From NCBI GenBank assembly GCA_035541995.1, contig DATKMG010000525.1, positions 1 through 8,384 on the forward strand: DNA of 8,384 nucleotides, in the 5' to 3' direction. The translations under genes were made by a program, and so were the position numbers. This document shows positions 1-6,448 of this stretch, in pieces. The stretch is from DATKMG01 sp035541995. GTDB lineage: Bacteria > Acidobacteriota > Terriglobia > Versatilivoradales > Versatilivoraceae. The notes under the pieces were generated by a model. That model was given only the letters and a program-made list of their open reading frames with translations, made no database searches and had not been told where the DNA came from. Within the stretch, counting starts at the first letter, position 1. Each line of letters opens with the position of its first letter.

Positions 1-636
1 CTCGCTCCCTACTTGGAGCTTCGCCGCCCCTCTTTGCACGACGAAATTCGCACTCCTCTGGTTGGGGTTGGATTGCACCGCCATTCGGGAATCCTGCTCT
101 ACTTGGGCTGTGGCTGTGGCGGCGGAGACCTGTGAGCGCGAAGCCGCCACCTCCCGCTTGGCGGTGGAAAGATCAATAGCCCCCGAACTGACACGCACCG
201 AGACCTTTCGGGCCAGGGTCTGGGGATCTTCTGAATTCTCCTGAACCACAATGAGGGAATCCGCTTTCATTTTGTAAGTTGTTCCCTCAGGAAAAACGAT
301 ATTGGCAAAAGAATCCGAAGAAGTTTGTATGTAGTCGCCAGCCTCGAGTGCCATTCTGGAGTCGGCACTCACCCACTGCACTGCATTGGCCTTTTTAACC
401 TTAACGGAACCGGCAATGCTGATAAAACGACCAGATCGGATGAGAGAGCTCGCTCGGGCTTCCTTCTCAGGGGCGAACAGCCGTTGATACTGTGCAAGCA
501 CGTAGTCACGAAAGAGTGCAAAACCGCCTAAGGCTGCAACTGCAAAGACCACCAATACCCACAGGAAGACCTGCTTATAACTCACCGTGAACCAATAGAT
601 GGTCAATCGCCTGCTTCGGACCGGCTTGGCTTCCAT
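1..636 (-). CDS. FecR-domain membrane-anchored protein, N-terminal part
   Basis: An uninterrupted minus-strand frame runs from an ATG at 636-634 to the window edge, giving 212 codons without a stop; the C-terminus lies outside. Residues 1-20 are basic and probably cytoplasmic. Residues about 22-42 are one hydrophobic helix (VFLWVLVVFAVAALGGFALF). Residues about 70-135 read as a FecR-type beta fold, with the series SIAGSVKV, LEAGDYIQT, SFANIVFPEGTTYKM and DSLIVVQ. This is the usual FecR pattern of a start-of-domain strand, a 'G D.I.T' turn, 'A...F..GT' and a final 'S.L.V' strand. The part after 150 is Ala/Ser/Gln-rich and looks like a linker. FecR domains are known from iron-transport anti-sigma regulators and also from many exported proteins of unknown role. 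No sigma factor or TonB receptor gene is visible, so I do not call it an iron regulator. An in-frame TAG lies eight codons upstream, so the ATG is the only ordinary start. GGAG sits only 2 bases before it, which is close. Confidence 0.8.
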   Translation of the reverse strand, partial: MEAKPVRSRRLTIYWFTVSYKQVFLWVLVVFAVAALGGFALFRDYVLAQYQRLFAPEKEARASSLIRSGRFISIAGSVKVKKANAVQWVSADSRMALEAGDYIQTSSDSFANIVFPEGTTYKMKADSLIVVQENSEDPQTLARKVSVRVSSGAIDLSTAKREVAASRSQVSAATATAQVEQDSRMAVQSNPNQRSANFVVQRGAAKLQVGSE

Positions 637-915
637 AACTCCAGAAATTTCAAGAGGCTATAGATTTATAAGGGCCTCAGATCGCCGTCTGGTTAACCCG
701 CCTAATTTAGCATAGCTGCATTGAGCGACTCAAACACTACCTGTCCCCCACAAGATATATTTCGGTCATTTAAGCCATTATTCATAGAATTACTTAAAGA
801 GATTTTTCATTGCTTTGTAGCCACGCAAAAGGTAATCTCAGTTGTTGCTCGCCTCCTGTGGGTACGATCTTGCACTCGGGCTCAGATTTCTGGTTGAAGG
901 AGATTCAAAACCGTT
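637..915. other. Divergent intergenic spacer
   Basis: This spacer separates two divergently transcribed genes, so it must hold promoters for both. It is more AT-rich than its flanks. A short imperfect palindrome, TTGAGCGACTCAA, lies at 721-733. For the rightward gene I see only a poor pair, TTGCTT (812-817) and TAATCT 17 bases later. I see no open frame, RNA gene or strong operator here. Confidence 0.5.
661..733 (-). promoter_or_regulatory. Candidate promoter(s) for the FecR-like gene
   Basis: Two weak sigma70-like matches read on the minus strand. One has TTGAGT (733-728), an 18-base spacer and TAAATT (709-704). The other has only a good -10, TATAAA (670-665), about 28 bases before the start codon and without a recognisable -35. 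Either would fit a short leader. Both are consensus matches by eye in a rather AT-rich gap, so confidence is low. Confidence 0.25.
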
Positions 916-2838
916 ATGATTCTCGACATCATGCGCCGGGAGAAGAAGTTGTTCCTGGGTCTCCTCTTGGTCCCGCTGATCCTCGGCTTGGTTGCTTACT
1001 TGATCCCCGGACTGTCTGGGGGGGTGTGGGGCGGGGGATTGGACCGTTCAACTCTTGCCAAGGTTGGGAGTACTGAAATCACCGGGACAGAGTTTTCGCA
1101 AGCTTATCACCGCTTCCTGCGCAATAGCCGCGTTCCTTATGATCGTCAGTTCCTCAAATCCCTCCAGTTGGATCAGCAAATCCTGAACCAATTGATTACC
1201 AAAGAGATCACTCTTGTGGAAGCCCGACGGTTGGGCATCGATGCTACAGACAAGGAAATTCAACAGCGAATCCTCTCTTTGCCTTACTTCGTAGAAAACG
1301 GCAGCTTCATGATGAACCGCTACGAGGCCATACTCCGTCAAAACGGGATGACTATCGAGGAATTTGAAGATGGCGTCCGTATGGAGATCATCCAGGATAA
1401 GCTCCGCAATCTAATAACCGACGCTGTTTCCGTGGGAAATAAAGAAGTGGAAACCGAATACCGCGATCGTAATGAGAAGGTGAAGATCGATTACGTTTTG
1501 TTCACACCCGCAGATTTTGTGAGTTTTGTGTCGGTCACAGATCCCAGCCTCAAGAGTTACTTTGAAGCCAATAAGGAAAACTACCGGGTTCCGGAGCAGC
1601 GCAGGGTCAGATATCTTCTGATTGACGGCACCAAGATTCGGGAGACTCTGCAGATTCCGGAGGCGGAACTCAAGAACTATTACCAGCAAAATCTCCAGAC
1701 CTACCAACTCCCTGAAAAAGTGCGTGCAGCTCATATCCTGTTTAAGACAGAAGCTAAGGCGCCACAAGACGTCGAGAAAATTAAGGAAAAGGCCACCGAA
1801 GTCCTACTGCAAGCCAAGCATGGAGCTGATTTTGCCGAACTGGCCAAGAAGTATTCTCAAGATTCCTCTGCCGCCGCTGGGGGCGATCTGGGCCTTTTTG
1901 GTCGTGGTCAGATGGTACCGGAATTCGAGAAAGTCGCATTCAGTCTGGGGGTTGGGGCCATCAGCGACTTGGTCACTACCCAATATGGTTTTCATATCAT
2001 TAAGGTTTTGGATAGACAACCTGCCCACACTCAAAAGTTCGAGGAAGTCGTCAATATTATTCGAAATAGCCTGTTGCAGCGGAAAGCAGAGCAGGCTGCC
2101 CAGGACTTGTCCGACAGGGTATATGCTCGGATCAAGAACAATCAGACACTTGATCAGGTCTCAGTCGAATTCAAGCTTCCCATTCAGGATACGGGGTTCT
2201 TTTCGGCGGGGAGTCCTGTTCCGGCTCTAGGCAGTTCTCAGGATTTCTCGAATCGGGTATTCTCTTTGAAGCCCAAGGAAATCGCGGCCCCCGTGAGGAT
2301 TCCAAGCGGGTTCGGGATTCCTCAACTTGAGGAGGTCAAGGCTCCTCGTATTCCCGATTTTGCCGAAGTGCGGGCGCGGGTAGAGGAGGACTATCGGTCG
2401 ACTAAAGCTGTCGATCTGGCAAGAAGCAAAGCCCAGGAAGTTGCCAGCCGTGCCAAAGCTGGAACGAGCTTGGAAGCATTGGCCAAAGAGCTGAAGCTCA
2501 CAATGAAAACGAGCGATGCCTTTCCACGAAAGGGCAATATACCAGATCTGGGATCCAGCGAACCCATCGACGGCTTTGCTTTTTCTGCCCAGCCGGGCGA
2601 TATTAGTCAGCCCATCCCGATGGGTCAGAAACATCTAGTGGTTCGGCTCAAGGAGAAAACTCCCGTCAACCCCGAAGAGTATGCAAAGGCCAGAGATGGA
2701 GTGCGGGAAATGCTGCTTTCTCAGAGGAGAGACCAGGTCTACAGCGCATACCTGGAGCAAGTGAAAAACGATATGCTGACGTCCGGCAGGATCAAGGTCA
2801 ACGAGACTCTCTTTGCCGACCTATCTCGCCGTCTTTGA
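916..2838 (+). CDS. ppiD: PpiD-like membrane-anchored peptidyl-prolyl cis-trans isomerase
   Basis: The product is 640 residues, close to the roughly 620 of E. coli PpiD, a periplasmic chaperone anchored in the inner membrane. Residues 1-11 are charged. Residues about 12-34 form one hydrophobic anchor, so the rest should be periplasmic. Residues about 45-245 match a SurA_N-type chaperone region (VGSTEITGTEFSQAY, then LDQQILNQLITKEI). Residues about 267-368 are a parvulin domain: AAHILF with H273, YSQD with D316, GGDLGLFG, M333, F337, and YGFH with H360. These are the expected pocket residues, so this domain looks catalytically competent. Two later stretches, about 425-475 and 530-580, repeat the second half of the parvulin pattern ('F....G.I..P..') without the N-terminal His and look inactive. 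Start: AAGGAGA at 897-903 lies 12 bases before ATG 916; a second ATG at 931 is possible. It probably folds envelope proteins such as the neighbouring secreted protein (inference). Confidence 0.9.
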   Translation: MILDIMRREKKLFLGLLLVPLILGLVAYLIPGLSGGVWGGGLDRSTLAKVGSTEITGTEFSQAYHRFLRNSRVPYDRQFLKSLQLDQQILNQLITKEITLVEARRLGIDATDKEIQQRILSLPYFVENGSFMMNRYEAILRQNGMTIEEFEDGVRMEIIQDKLRNLITDAVSVGNKEVETEYRDRNEKVKIDYVLFTPADFVSFVSVTDPSLKSYFEANKENYRVPEQRRVRYLLIDGTKIRETLQIPEAELKNYYQQNLQTYQLPEKVRAAHILFKTEAKAPQDVEKIKEKATEVLLQAKHGADFAELAKKYSQDSSAAAGGDLGLFGRGQMVPEFEKVAFSLGVGAISDLVTTQYGFHIIKVLDRQPAHTQKFEEVVNIIRNSLLQRKAEQAAQDLSDRVYARIKNNQTLDQVSVEFKLPIQDTGFFSAGSPVPALGSSQDFSNRVFSLKPKEIAAPVRIPSGFGIPQLEEVKAPRIPDFAEVRARVEEDYRSTKAVDLARSKAQEVASRAKAGTSLEALAKELKLTMKTSDAFPRKGNIPDLGSSEPIDGFAFSAQPGDISQPIPMGQKHLVVRLKEKTPVNPEEYAKARDGVREMLLSQRRDQVYSAYLEQVKNDMLTSGRIKVNETLFADLSRRL

Positions 2839-2863
2839 TTTTCAAGGAATTCCACGCTAATAA
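2835..2863 (+). promoter_or_regulatory. Weak candidate promoter for the secreted-protein gene
   Basis: TTGATT (2835-2840, overlapping the preceding stop codon), a 17-base spacer and TAATAA (2858-2863) form a poor sigma70-like pair. It is reported because the downstream gene must either have a start site in this 122-base gap or be read through from the foldase gene. Confidence 0.2.
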
Positions 2864-2900
2864 AGTAACAGTACAGCATTCAGATTGAAGGCGGAAATAC

Positions 2901-2927
2901 AACGCCCGCCGAGGTTGGGCGGGTGTT
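2901..2927 (+). terminator. GC-rich hairpin, weak terminator or leader structure
   Basis: AACGCCCGCC (2901-2910) pairs with GGCGGGTGTT (2918-2927) over 10 positions with one G-T wobble and a 7-base loop. The following bases, TATGCC, give only a poor U-tract. It could end the foldase transcript weakly. It lies just 20 bases upstream of the Shine-Dalgarno of the next gene, so it could equally be a leader hairpin of that gene. Confidence 0.5.
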
Positions 2928-2960
2928 TATGCCCTCTCATCAAGAGAAAGGATTGGCCAC

Positions 2961-4295
2961 ATGCAAACACGGCTATCAAGAGTTATTTTGATCTTGGCAT
3001 TGGTTCTTCTGGCACAAGGGTCGTTTTCCATGTCGCGGGGTTTTCGGGAGGACCTGCAGCAACTCAAACAAGCACGCCGCATCAGTCAGTTCAGTTGGGC
3101 CCAGGAATTGAGGAATTTACGCCAGAGAATCACGGACCGTATTATGTCGTCTCCAAACAGCACTGCTCAAACTCGGCTCACAGCTCAGGCGGCGAGTACT
3201 GGAGACTCGTATGTGAGTATCATCCCCTATGTCACGTCCGAAAATAACACGCGCACCAACCTGGGACTGAATAATTTCTCTCCAGACTCGGTGGTCAACG
3301 GTGTCAGCCCGGTCTCCAACGTTTCAATCGGGATGTTTGACACGCAGGGAAACCTGACGGGTTCAAATGCGAAGACTGTGCAATCGAACCAGATGCTCCA
3401 AGTGAATAGTATCGTCTCGGATTTAGGGAGTACTTCTCCCAGCGGTTGGCTGTTGATTTTTTCCGATGAACCAATCACGGCCTGGGCCTCCGTGATCTTC
3501 AACGATACCCAGGATCCGAGCATTGAACTGGCCGTCTCCGACCAGGTCTACAAGCCCGCCGGCTTTGTGGAAAGTCAGGGGACCATTTACAATCCGCTGA
3601 TGATCCTGTCCTCAACCAAGGCAGGCGTTTATCTCTCGTCACTGGTGGTGGCCAACATCGGCTCTGCTGACGGAGTCTTGAACATCCAGCTTTACGACCA
3701 GAATGGTAGTCTCCAGACCACGCTTCCGCCAGTCTCAATCAAGGCCAGCGGGTTGTATATTAACAACGACATCCGCAGCACGGTGCCAGGCTCCTTCGGA
3801 CCCATCGTGATTTCTGTCAGTGACCCAGTTAGCAATGACACTAAATCCCCGCGGATCGTAGCGGTTTCCCTGGTGAAGAGTAACCAGAACACCAGTGCGT
3901 TTTTCCCGGGATTCGCCCTGCCTCAGAGCAATACAAAATCGATGGCGGGCCACTACACGGGAACATTGACAGGTTCAACCATCAATGTTCAGGTCGACGT
4001 TATCCTGTTCCAGGAACGTGACATGCTCTATGGAACCTTGGACGTAACGAGCGGCACCTTCCCGCTGCAATCGAAAAGTTTTTTGTTGAGCGGCGAAGTG
4101 ATTGACAACAACTACCTATTCCAAACACAGGATGCTTTTGATTCTGATGCTCCACAAACCTTCTTCGCCCTGCGCCTTTTCGGTCAGTTTACTACTGCAT
4201 CGGCCATCACTGGGGATTACATTTACTACGACGAACAAGACCGCAGGGAGAGATCGACATTTACCCTGAACCGCGTAGGCGACATCTATCAGTGA
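2961..4295 (+). CDS. Secreted protein with two beta-rich repeats and C-terminal beta domain
   Basis: I do not recognise a named family. The 444-residue product starts with a classic Sec signal peptide: TRLSR, then a hydrophobic core RVILILALVLLAQG, with likely cleavage near residue 23. Residues 27-80 are charged, then Ser/Thr/Gln-rich. Residues about 82-196 and 210-318 are two copies of one beta-rich module. Copy one has TNLGLNNFS, VSIGMFDTQGNL and WLLIFSDEPITAWASVIFN; copy two has SSLVVANIG, LNIQLYDQNGSL and PIVISVSDPVSND. The order is the same in both: paired strands, a 'D.QG.L' turn, then a 'V..S(D)..' strand. Residues about 328-440 are a separate domain (GHYTGTL, DMLYGTLDV, FLLSGEV, TGDYIYYDE) that looks like a small barrel. 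No Cys is present, and no lipobox, LPXTG or sorting tail is seen. Such modules suggest an extracellular or periplasmic structural or adhesive role, but this is inference. AAGGA at 2948-2952, 8 bases before the ATG, fixes the start. Confidence 0.8.
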   Translation: MQTRLSRVILILALVLLAQGSFSMSRGFREDLQQLKQARRISQFSWAQELRNLRQRITDRIMSSPNSTAQTRLTAQAASTGDSYVSIIPYVTSENNTRTNLGLNNFSPDSVVNGVSPVSNVSIGMFDTQGNLTGSNAKTVQSNQMLQVNSIVSDLGSTSPSGWLLIFSDEPITAWASVIFNDTQDPSIELAVSDQVYKPAGFVESQGTIYNPLMILSSTKAGVYLSSLVVANIGSADGVLNIQLYDQNGSLQTTLPPVSIKASGLYINNDIRSTVPGSFGPIVISVSDPVSNDTKSPRIVAVSLVKSNQNTSAFFPGFALPQSNTKSMAGHYTGTLTGSTINVQVDVILFQERDMLYGTLDVTSGTFPLQSKSFLLSGEVIDNNYLFQTQDAFDSDAPQTFFALRLFGQFTTASAITGDYIYYDEQDRRERSTFTLNRVGDIYQ

Positions 4296-4322
4296 GGTTG
4301 GGCCTTTGCCGTTTTGAAGGAC

Positions 4323-4355
4323 CCGCGATTGACTCAAGAATAAAATCAATCGTGG
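4323..4355. repeat. 10-bp inverted repeat after the secreted-protein gene
   Basis: CCGCGATTGA (4323-4332) and TCAATCGTGG (4346-4355) pair over 10 positions with one G-T wobble. The 13-base loop is A-rich. It starts 27 bases past the stop codon. There is no U-tract on either side, so it may protect the 3' end of the transcript rather than terminate it (inference). Confidence 0.45.
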
Positions 4356-4373
4356 TGTAATAGGTCATCGGGC

Positions 4374-4398
4374 GGGCTCCGTCAGGAGCCCCTTGTTT
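4374..4398 (+). terminator. Intrinsic terminator of the secreted-protein gene
   Basis: GGGCTCC (4374-4380), loop GTCA and GGAGCCC (4385-4391) form a perfect 7-bp GC-rich stem, followed by CTTGTTTGT. This is a standard Rho-independent layout for rightward transcription, about 80 bases past the stop codon. Confidence 0.7.
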
Positions 4399-4417
4399 GT
4401 AGATTAAGAGGACCCTC

Positions 4418-4481
4418 GAAGAAACCCGCCGTCTGAGCGGCGCGGAAGGCGGGGGTTCATTACGCGCCGCTCAGACGGCGG
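4418..4481 (-). terminator. Perfect 19-bp inverted repeat, probable fumarase terminator
   Basis: CCGCCGTCTGAGCGGCGCG (4426-4444) is exactly repeated in inverse orientation at 4463-4481, with an 18-base loop. Read leftward the stem is followed by GTTTCTTC (4425-4418), a fair U-tract, which suits termination of the fumarase transcript about 125 bases after its stop. Read rightward it is followed by AAATC, which does not suit termination. Each arm contains a smaller stem (GCCG/CGGC). The loop's GGCGGGGGTT (4449-4458) could instead pair with AACCCGCC (4423-4430), giving a rival fold. A REP-like intergenic repeat is the alternative reading. Confidence 0.55.
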
Positions 4482-4605
4482 AAATCAATTCAATGATGTC
4501 AGCTTTGCTGTAAACATCCGCCTCCTCCAGGAGCCGATTCCCGCTTTAACCCATTACATCTTAGTCGCCCTGGTCTGTTCAGCCGCAGTTACGGAGAATT
4601 TCCGC

Positions 4606-6132
4606 CTACTCAAAAACAGGATCCCGCAGTTTTGCAAGCATCAGCCCGGAAGCTTTTTCCACGTCCGCGTGGAGAGAATTGCCATGTGAATCCATTGTAA
4701 CGATGGCCGGGAACTCTTTCACTCGAATGTGCCACATGGCCTCAGGGATGCCGAAATCCAGGAGATGGACTGCCAGAACGGCCTCGATGCATTGAGCGTA
4801 AAACTGTGCGGCTCCCCCGATCGCGTTGAGATAGACAGCTCCTGATTCCATTAATTCGGCGCGGGTCCTATCTCCCATGCCTCCTTTCCCCATCACGGCC
4901 CGAATTCCAAAGCGCTTGATGATCTCGGCCTCGTAGGGTTCTTCCCTCATACTGGTGGTTGGCCCCGCAGCAGTCATCCGGTAGTTACCATTATTCTTCA
5001 AGACAACCGGTCCACAGTGATAGAGGATCTGCCCGCGAAGGCTGGCAGGTGCATCGTGTTTCATTAAGTAGGAGTGAACGGCATCTCGTCCGGTGTACAT
5101 TTCTCCGCTGATCAACACGACATCTCCGACTTGGAGCTTTCGGATTTGTTCTTCGGTTATCGGGGGAACCAGCACAATCTCCCGGCCGGTACGTGGGAAC
5201 CCGCCGCGCGTTGCCATTTTCACAGCGGGTTTCTCATCGCGATAGAGCCAGCGCTTTATGGCTCCTGTTCTGGCATCCACCACGACCCCCAACCGCCGAA
5301 AAGCCCAGCAGTCATAAGCAACAGAAACGAAGAAGCTGGCGGGGAGCCGGTTCAGCGCCCCGATCTTGCAGCCGATGAGCGTGGCTTCTCCTCCAAATCC
5401 CATGGTCCCGATTCCCAGGGTGTTGCCATATTTCATGATGTAGTCTTCCAGCCCCGCCAGCTTGGGGTCCGGATTGACATCATCCAAAGTGCGAAACAGC
5501 TGGTCCTTGGCATGCGAATATCCGGAAGCCCTGTCTCCTCCAATGCACACGCCCAGGGCTCCTGCACTGCACCCTTGGCCTTGGGCTTGCCACACTGCAT
5601 GCAAGATACACTTGCGAACCCCATCCAGGTGGCGGTCGGCGCGTCCCAGATGCTCCAGTTCGCAAGGCAGGGAGTATTGGATATTCTTGTTCTCACATCC
5701 ACCACCCTTAAGAATTAGCTTCACCTCGATCTCGTCTTCATTTTCCCATTGGTCCAGATAAAGAATGGGGGTACCTGGGCCGAGATTGTCACCGCTGTTC
5801 TTTCCGCTCAGCGAATCGACGGAATTGGGACGTAATTTCCCCAGTCGCGTGGCCTCGCCAATGGCTGACCGAATCCACTCTTTTAGCCGGAGTTGATTAG
5901 TACCCACCGGTGTCTTGATTTTGAAGGTCGGCATGCCCGTATCCTGACAAATGGGTCCCTGGTTGCCGGTCGCCATGTCTATGTTTGTGGCAATGACGGC
6001 TAGGGCCTGTGAGGATTGGGTTTGGGGTTTTTCAGCGCTGGTGGCTATGTTCATGGCGCGGCGCACGTCCGGAGGAAGGTTGGTGGAGGTTTGAGTGATG
6101 AGTTCAAGCATGCTCTGTTCGAAATGTTCCAT
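4606..6132 (-). CDS. fumA: Class I fumarate hydratase (iron-sulfur), single chain
   Basis: Catalyses reversible hydration of fumarate to L-malate in the citric acid cycle, in the cytoplasm. The 508 residues contain both halves of the class I hydro-lyase family. The alpha-type part (about 1-285) has GPICQDTGMP, LKGGGCENKN, QGCSAGALGVCIGGD and YDCWAFRRLG. The beta-type part (about 310-505) has GDVVLISGEMYTGRDAVH, YHCGPVV, TAAGPTTSMR, VMGKGGMG and IVTMDSHGNSLH. By position C62, C188 and C275 are the likely ligands of the [4Fe-4S] cluster (inferred by alignment from memory). The length is near the family norm of about 500-550 for fused forms, and nothing appears missing. Class I enzymes are oxygen-labile and unrelated to class II FumC. 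A tartrate dehydratase or other hydro-lyase of the same fold is the main alternative. Start: a strong GAGGAGGT precedes ATG 6132 at short spacing; the next ATG is 24 bases from it. It stands alone, with no other cycle genes beside it. Confidence 0.93.
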   Translation of the reverse strand: MEHFEQSMLELITQTSTNLPPDVRRAMNIATSAEKPQTQSSQALAVIATNIDMATGNQGPICQDTGMPTFKIKTPVGTNQLRLKEWIRSAIGEATRLGKLRPNSVDSLSGKNSGDNLGPGTPILYLDQWENEDEIEVKLILKGGGCENKNIQYSLPCELEHLGRADRHLDGVRKCILHAVWQAQGQGCSAGALGVCIGGDRASGYSHAKDQLFRTLDDVNPDPKLAGLEDYIMKYGNTLGIGTMGFGGEATLIGCKIGALNRLPASFFVSVAYDCWAFRRLGVVVDARTGAIKRWLYRDEKPAVKMATRGGFPRTGREIVLVPPITEEQIRKLQVGDVVLISGEMYTGRDAVHSYLMKHDAPASLRGQILYHCGPVVLKNNGNYRMTAAGPTTSMREEPYEAEIIKRFGIRAVMGKGGMGDRTRAELMESGAVYLNAIGGAAQFYAQCIEAVLAVHLLDFGIPEAMWHIRVKEFPAIVTMDSHGNSLHADVEKASGLMLAKLRDPVFE

Positions 6133-6135
6133 GGG

Positions 6136-6143
6136 ACCTCCTC
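6136..6143 (-). promoter_or_regulatory. Strong, close-set Shine-Dalgarno of the fumarase
   Basis: Read on the minus strand this is GAGGAGGT, a near-full match to the anti-SD, ending 3 bases before the ATG. The spacing is shorter than usual. No other in-frame start within reach fits better, so it still decides the start. Confidence 0.75.
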
Positions 6144-6154
6144 GCGGGTTACTT

Positions 6155-6178
6155 TCTTCTCTATCGCTATAGAGAAGA
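6155..6178 (-). promoter_or_regulatory. 10-bp palindrome in the fumarase leader
   Basis: TCTTCTCTAT (6155-6164) and ATAGAGAAGA (6169-6178) are perfect inverse copies around a 4-base centre, CGCT. It lies 11 bases upstream of the fumarase Shine-Dalgarno. As DNA it could be an operator for a dimeric repressor; as RNA it would be a stable hairpin just before the ribosome site. It has no U-tract in the fumarase direction that would make it a terminator. Confidence 0.5.
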
Positions 6179-6340
6179 CATCGAAGAAATTAGAAATGTG
6201 CCGTGTGAGTTTGGGACTTCGAGAGTACCTCAACTGCTCAGCCTGATTGTCAGGGATCATGTTTACCTAAATGGATTGAGTCCCGTGTCTCTGCGGATCT
6301 CTCTCGAGACTTCCGATATATTACCACCCCAAATAATGTG

Positions 6341-6369
6341 TTGAAAGGGAAGACTTTTTGTTCTATGGT
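6341..6369 (+). promoter_or_regulatory. Sigma70-type promoter of the zinc-ribbon gene
   Basis: TTGAAA (6341-6346), a 17-base spacer and TATGGT (6364-6369) match the consensus at 5/6 and 4/6. Transcription would begin near 6376, giving a leader of about 73 bases. This promoter overlaps the codons of the longest possible frame (from 6338), which supports the later start at 6449. Confidence 0.5.
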
Positions 6370-6427
6370 TAGGGGCGCTTCGAGCGGCAGTTCCGCGCTC
6401 AGGGCCAATCGAGGGGCTGTTGAGGAG

Positions 6428-6447
6428 AAAGGAGCAGGGCGGCGGAG
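6428..6447 (+). promoter_or_regulatory. Ribosome site region deciding the 6449 start
   Basis: AAAGGAG at 6428-6434 is the best Shine-Dalgarno but ends 14 bases before the ATG, which is long. A second GGAG at 6444-6447 is too close, 1 base away. The start is chosen mainly because the zinc-ribbon motif begins four residues after it. Confidence 0.45.
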
Positions 6448-6448
6448 A

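Larger units (their letters stand above)
4296..4605. other. Convergent intergenic gap with three hairpins
   Basis: These 310 bases lie between two genes that point at each other. From left to right they hold an AT-rich-loop hairpin (4323-4355), an intrinsic terminator reading rightward (4374-4398) and a long perfect inverted repeat (4426-4481). The 120 bases from 4482 to the fumarase stop show no frame of interest and no clear structure. I see no gene in this gap. Confidence 0.7.
6133..6448. other. Divergent gap between fumarase and zinc-ribbon gene
   Basis: The gap holds the fumarase SD and palindrome on the left and a rightward promoter on the right (6341-6369). Between them (about 6180-6340) I find only a small 5-bp palindrome, CCTGATTGTCAGG at 6242-6254. 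I find no convincing leftward -35/-10 pair for the fumarase. Short open frames across the area lack ribosome sites and protein-like composition. Confidence 0.5.

Noticed and set aside
62..531. Rightward short frames at 62-244 and 325-531.
   Set aside because: They are antisense to a continuous minus-strand FecR-type coding frame that explains the region.
1622..2230. A 202-codon frame inside the foldase gene on the same strand.
   Set aside because: It overlaps the intact parvulin domain in another frame, is rich in Arg/Ser, and lacks a domain or ribosome site.
4429..4478. GCCGTCTGAG and its inverse resemble the Neisseria DNA uptake sequence (GCCGTCTGAA), which also occurs as inverted pairs in terminators.
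   Set aside because: The last base differs, there is a single pair only, and the gene content does not look neisserial. It is most likely a chance match within a GC-rich stem.
5074..5718. A 214-codon rightward open frame inside the fumarase gene.
   Set aside because: It is wholly antisense to a strongly conserved enzyme, shows no recognisable motif and has protein-unlike composition.
6338..6448. An N-terminal extension of 37 residues on the zinc-ribbon protein.
   Set aside because: The extension overlaps a good promoter, has no Shine-Dalgarno, and precedes the point where the family-like sequence begins.
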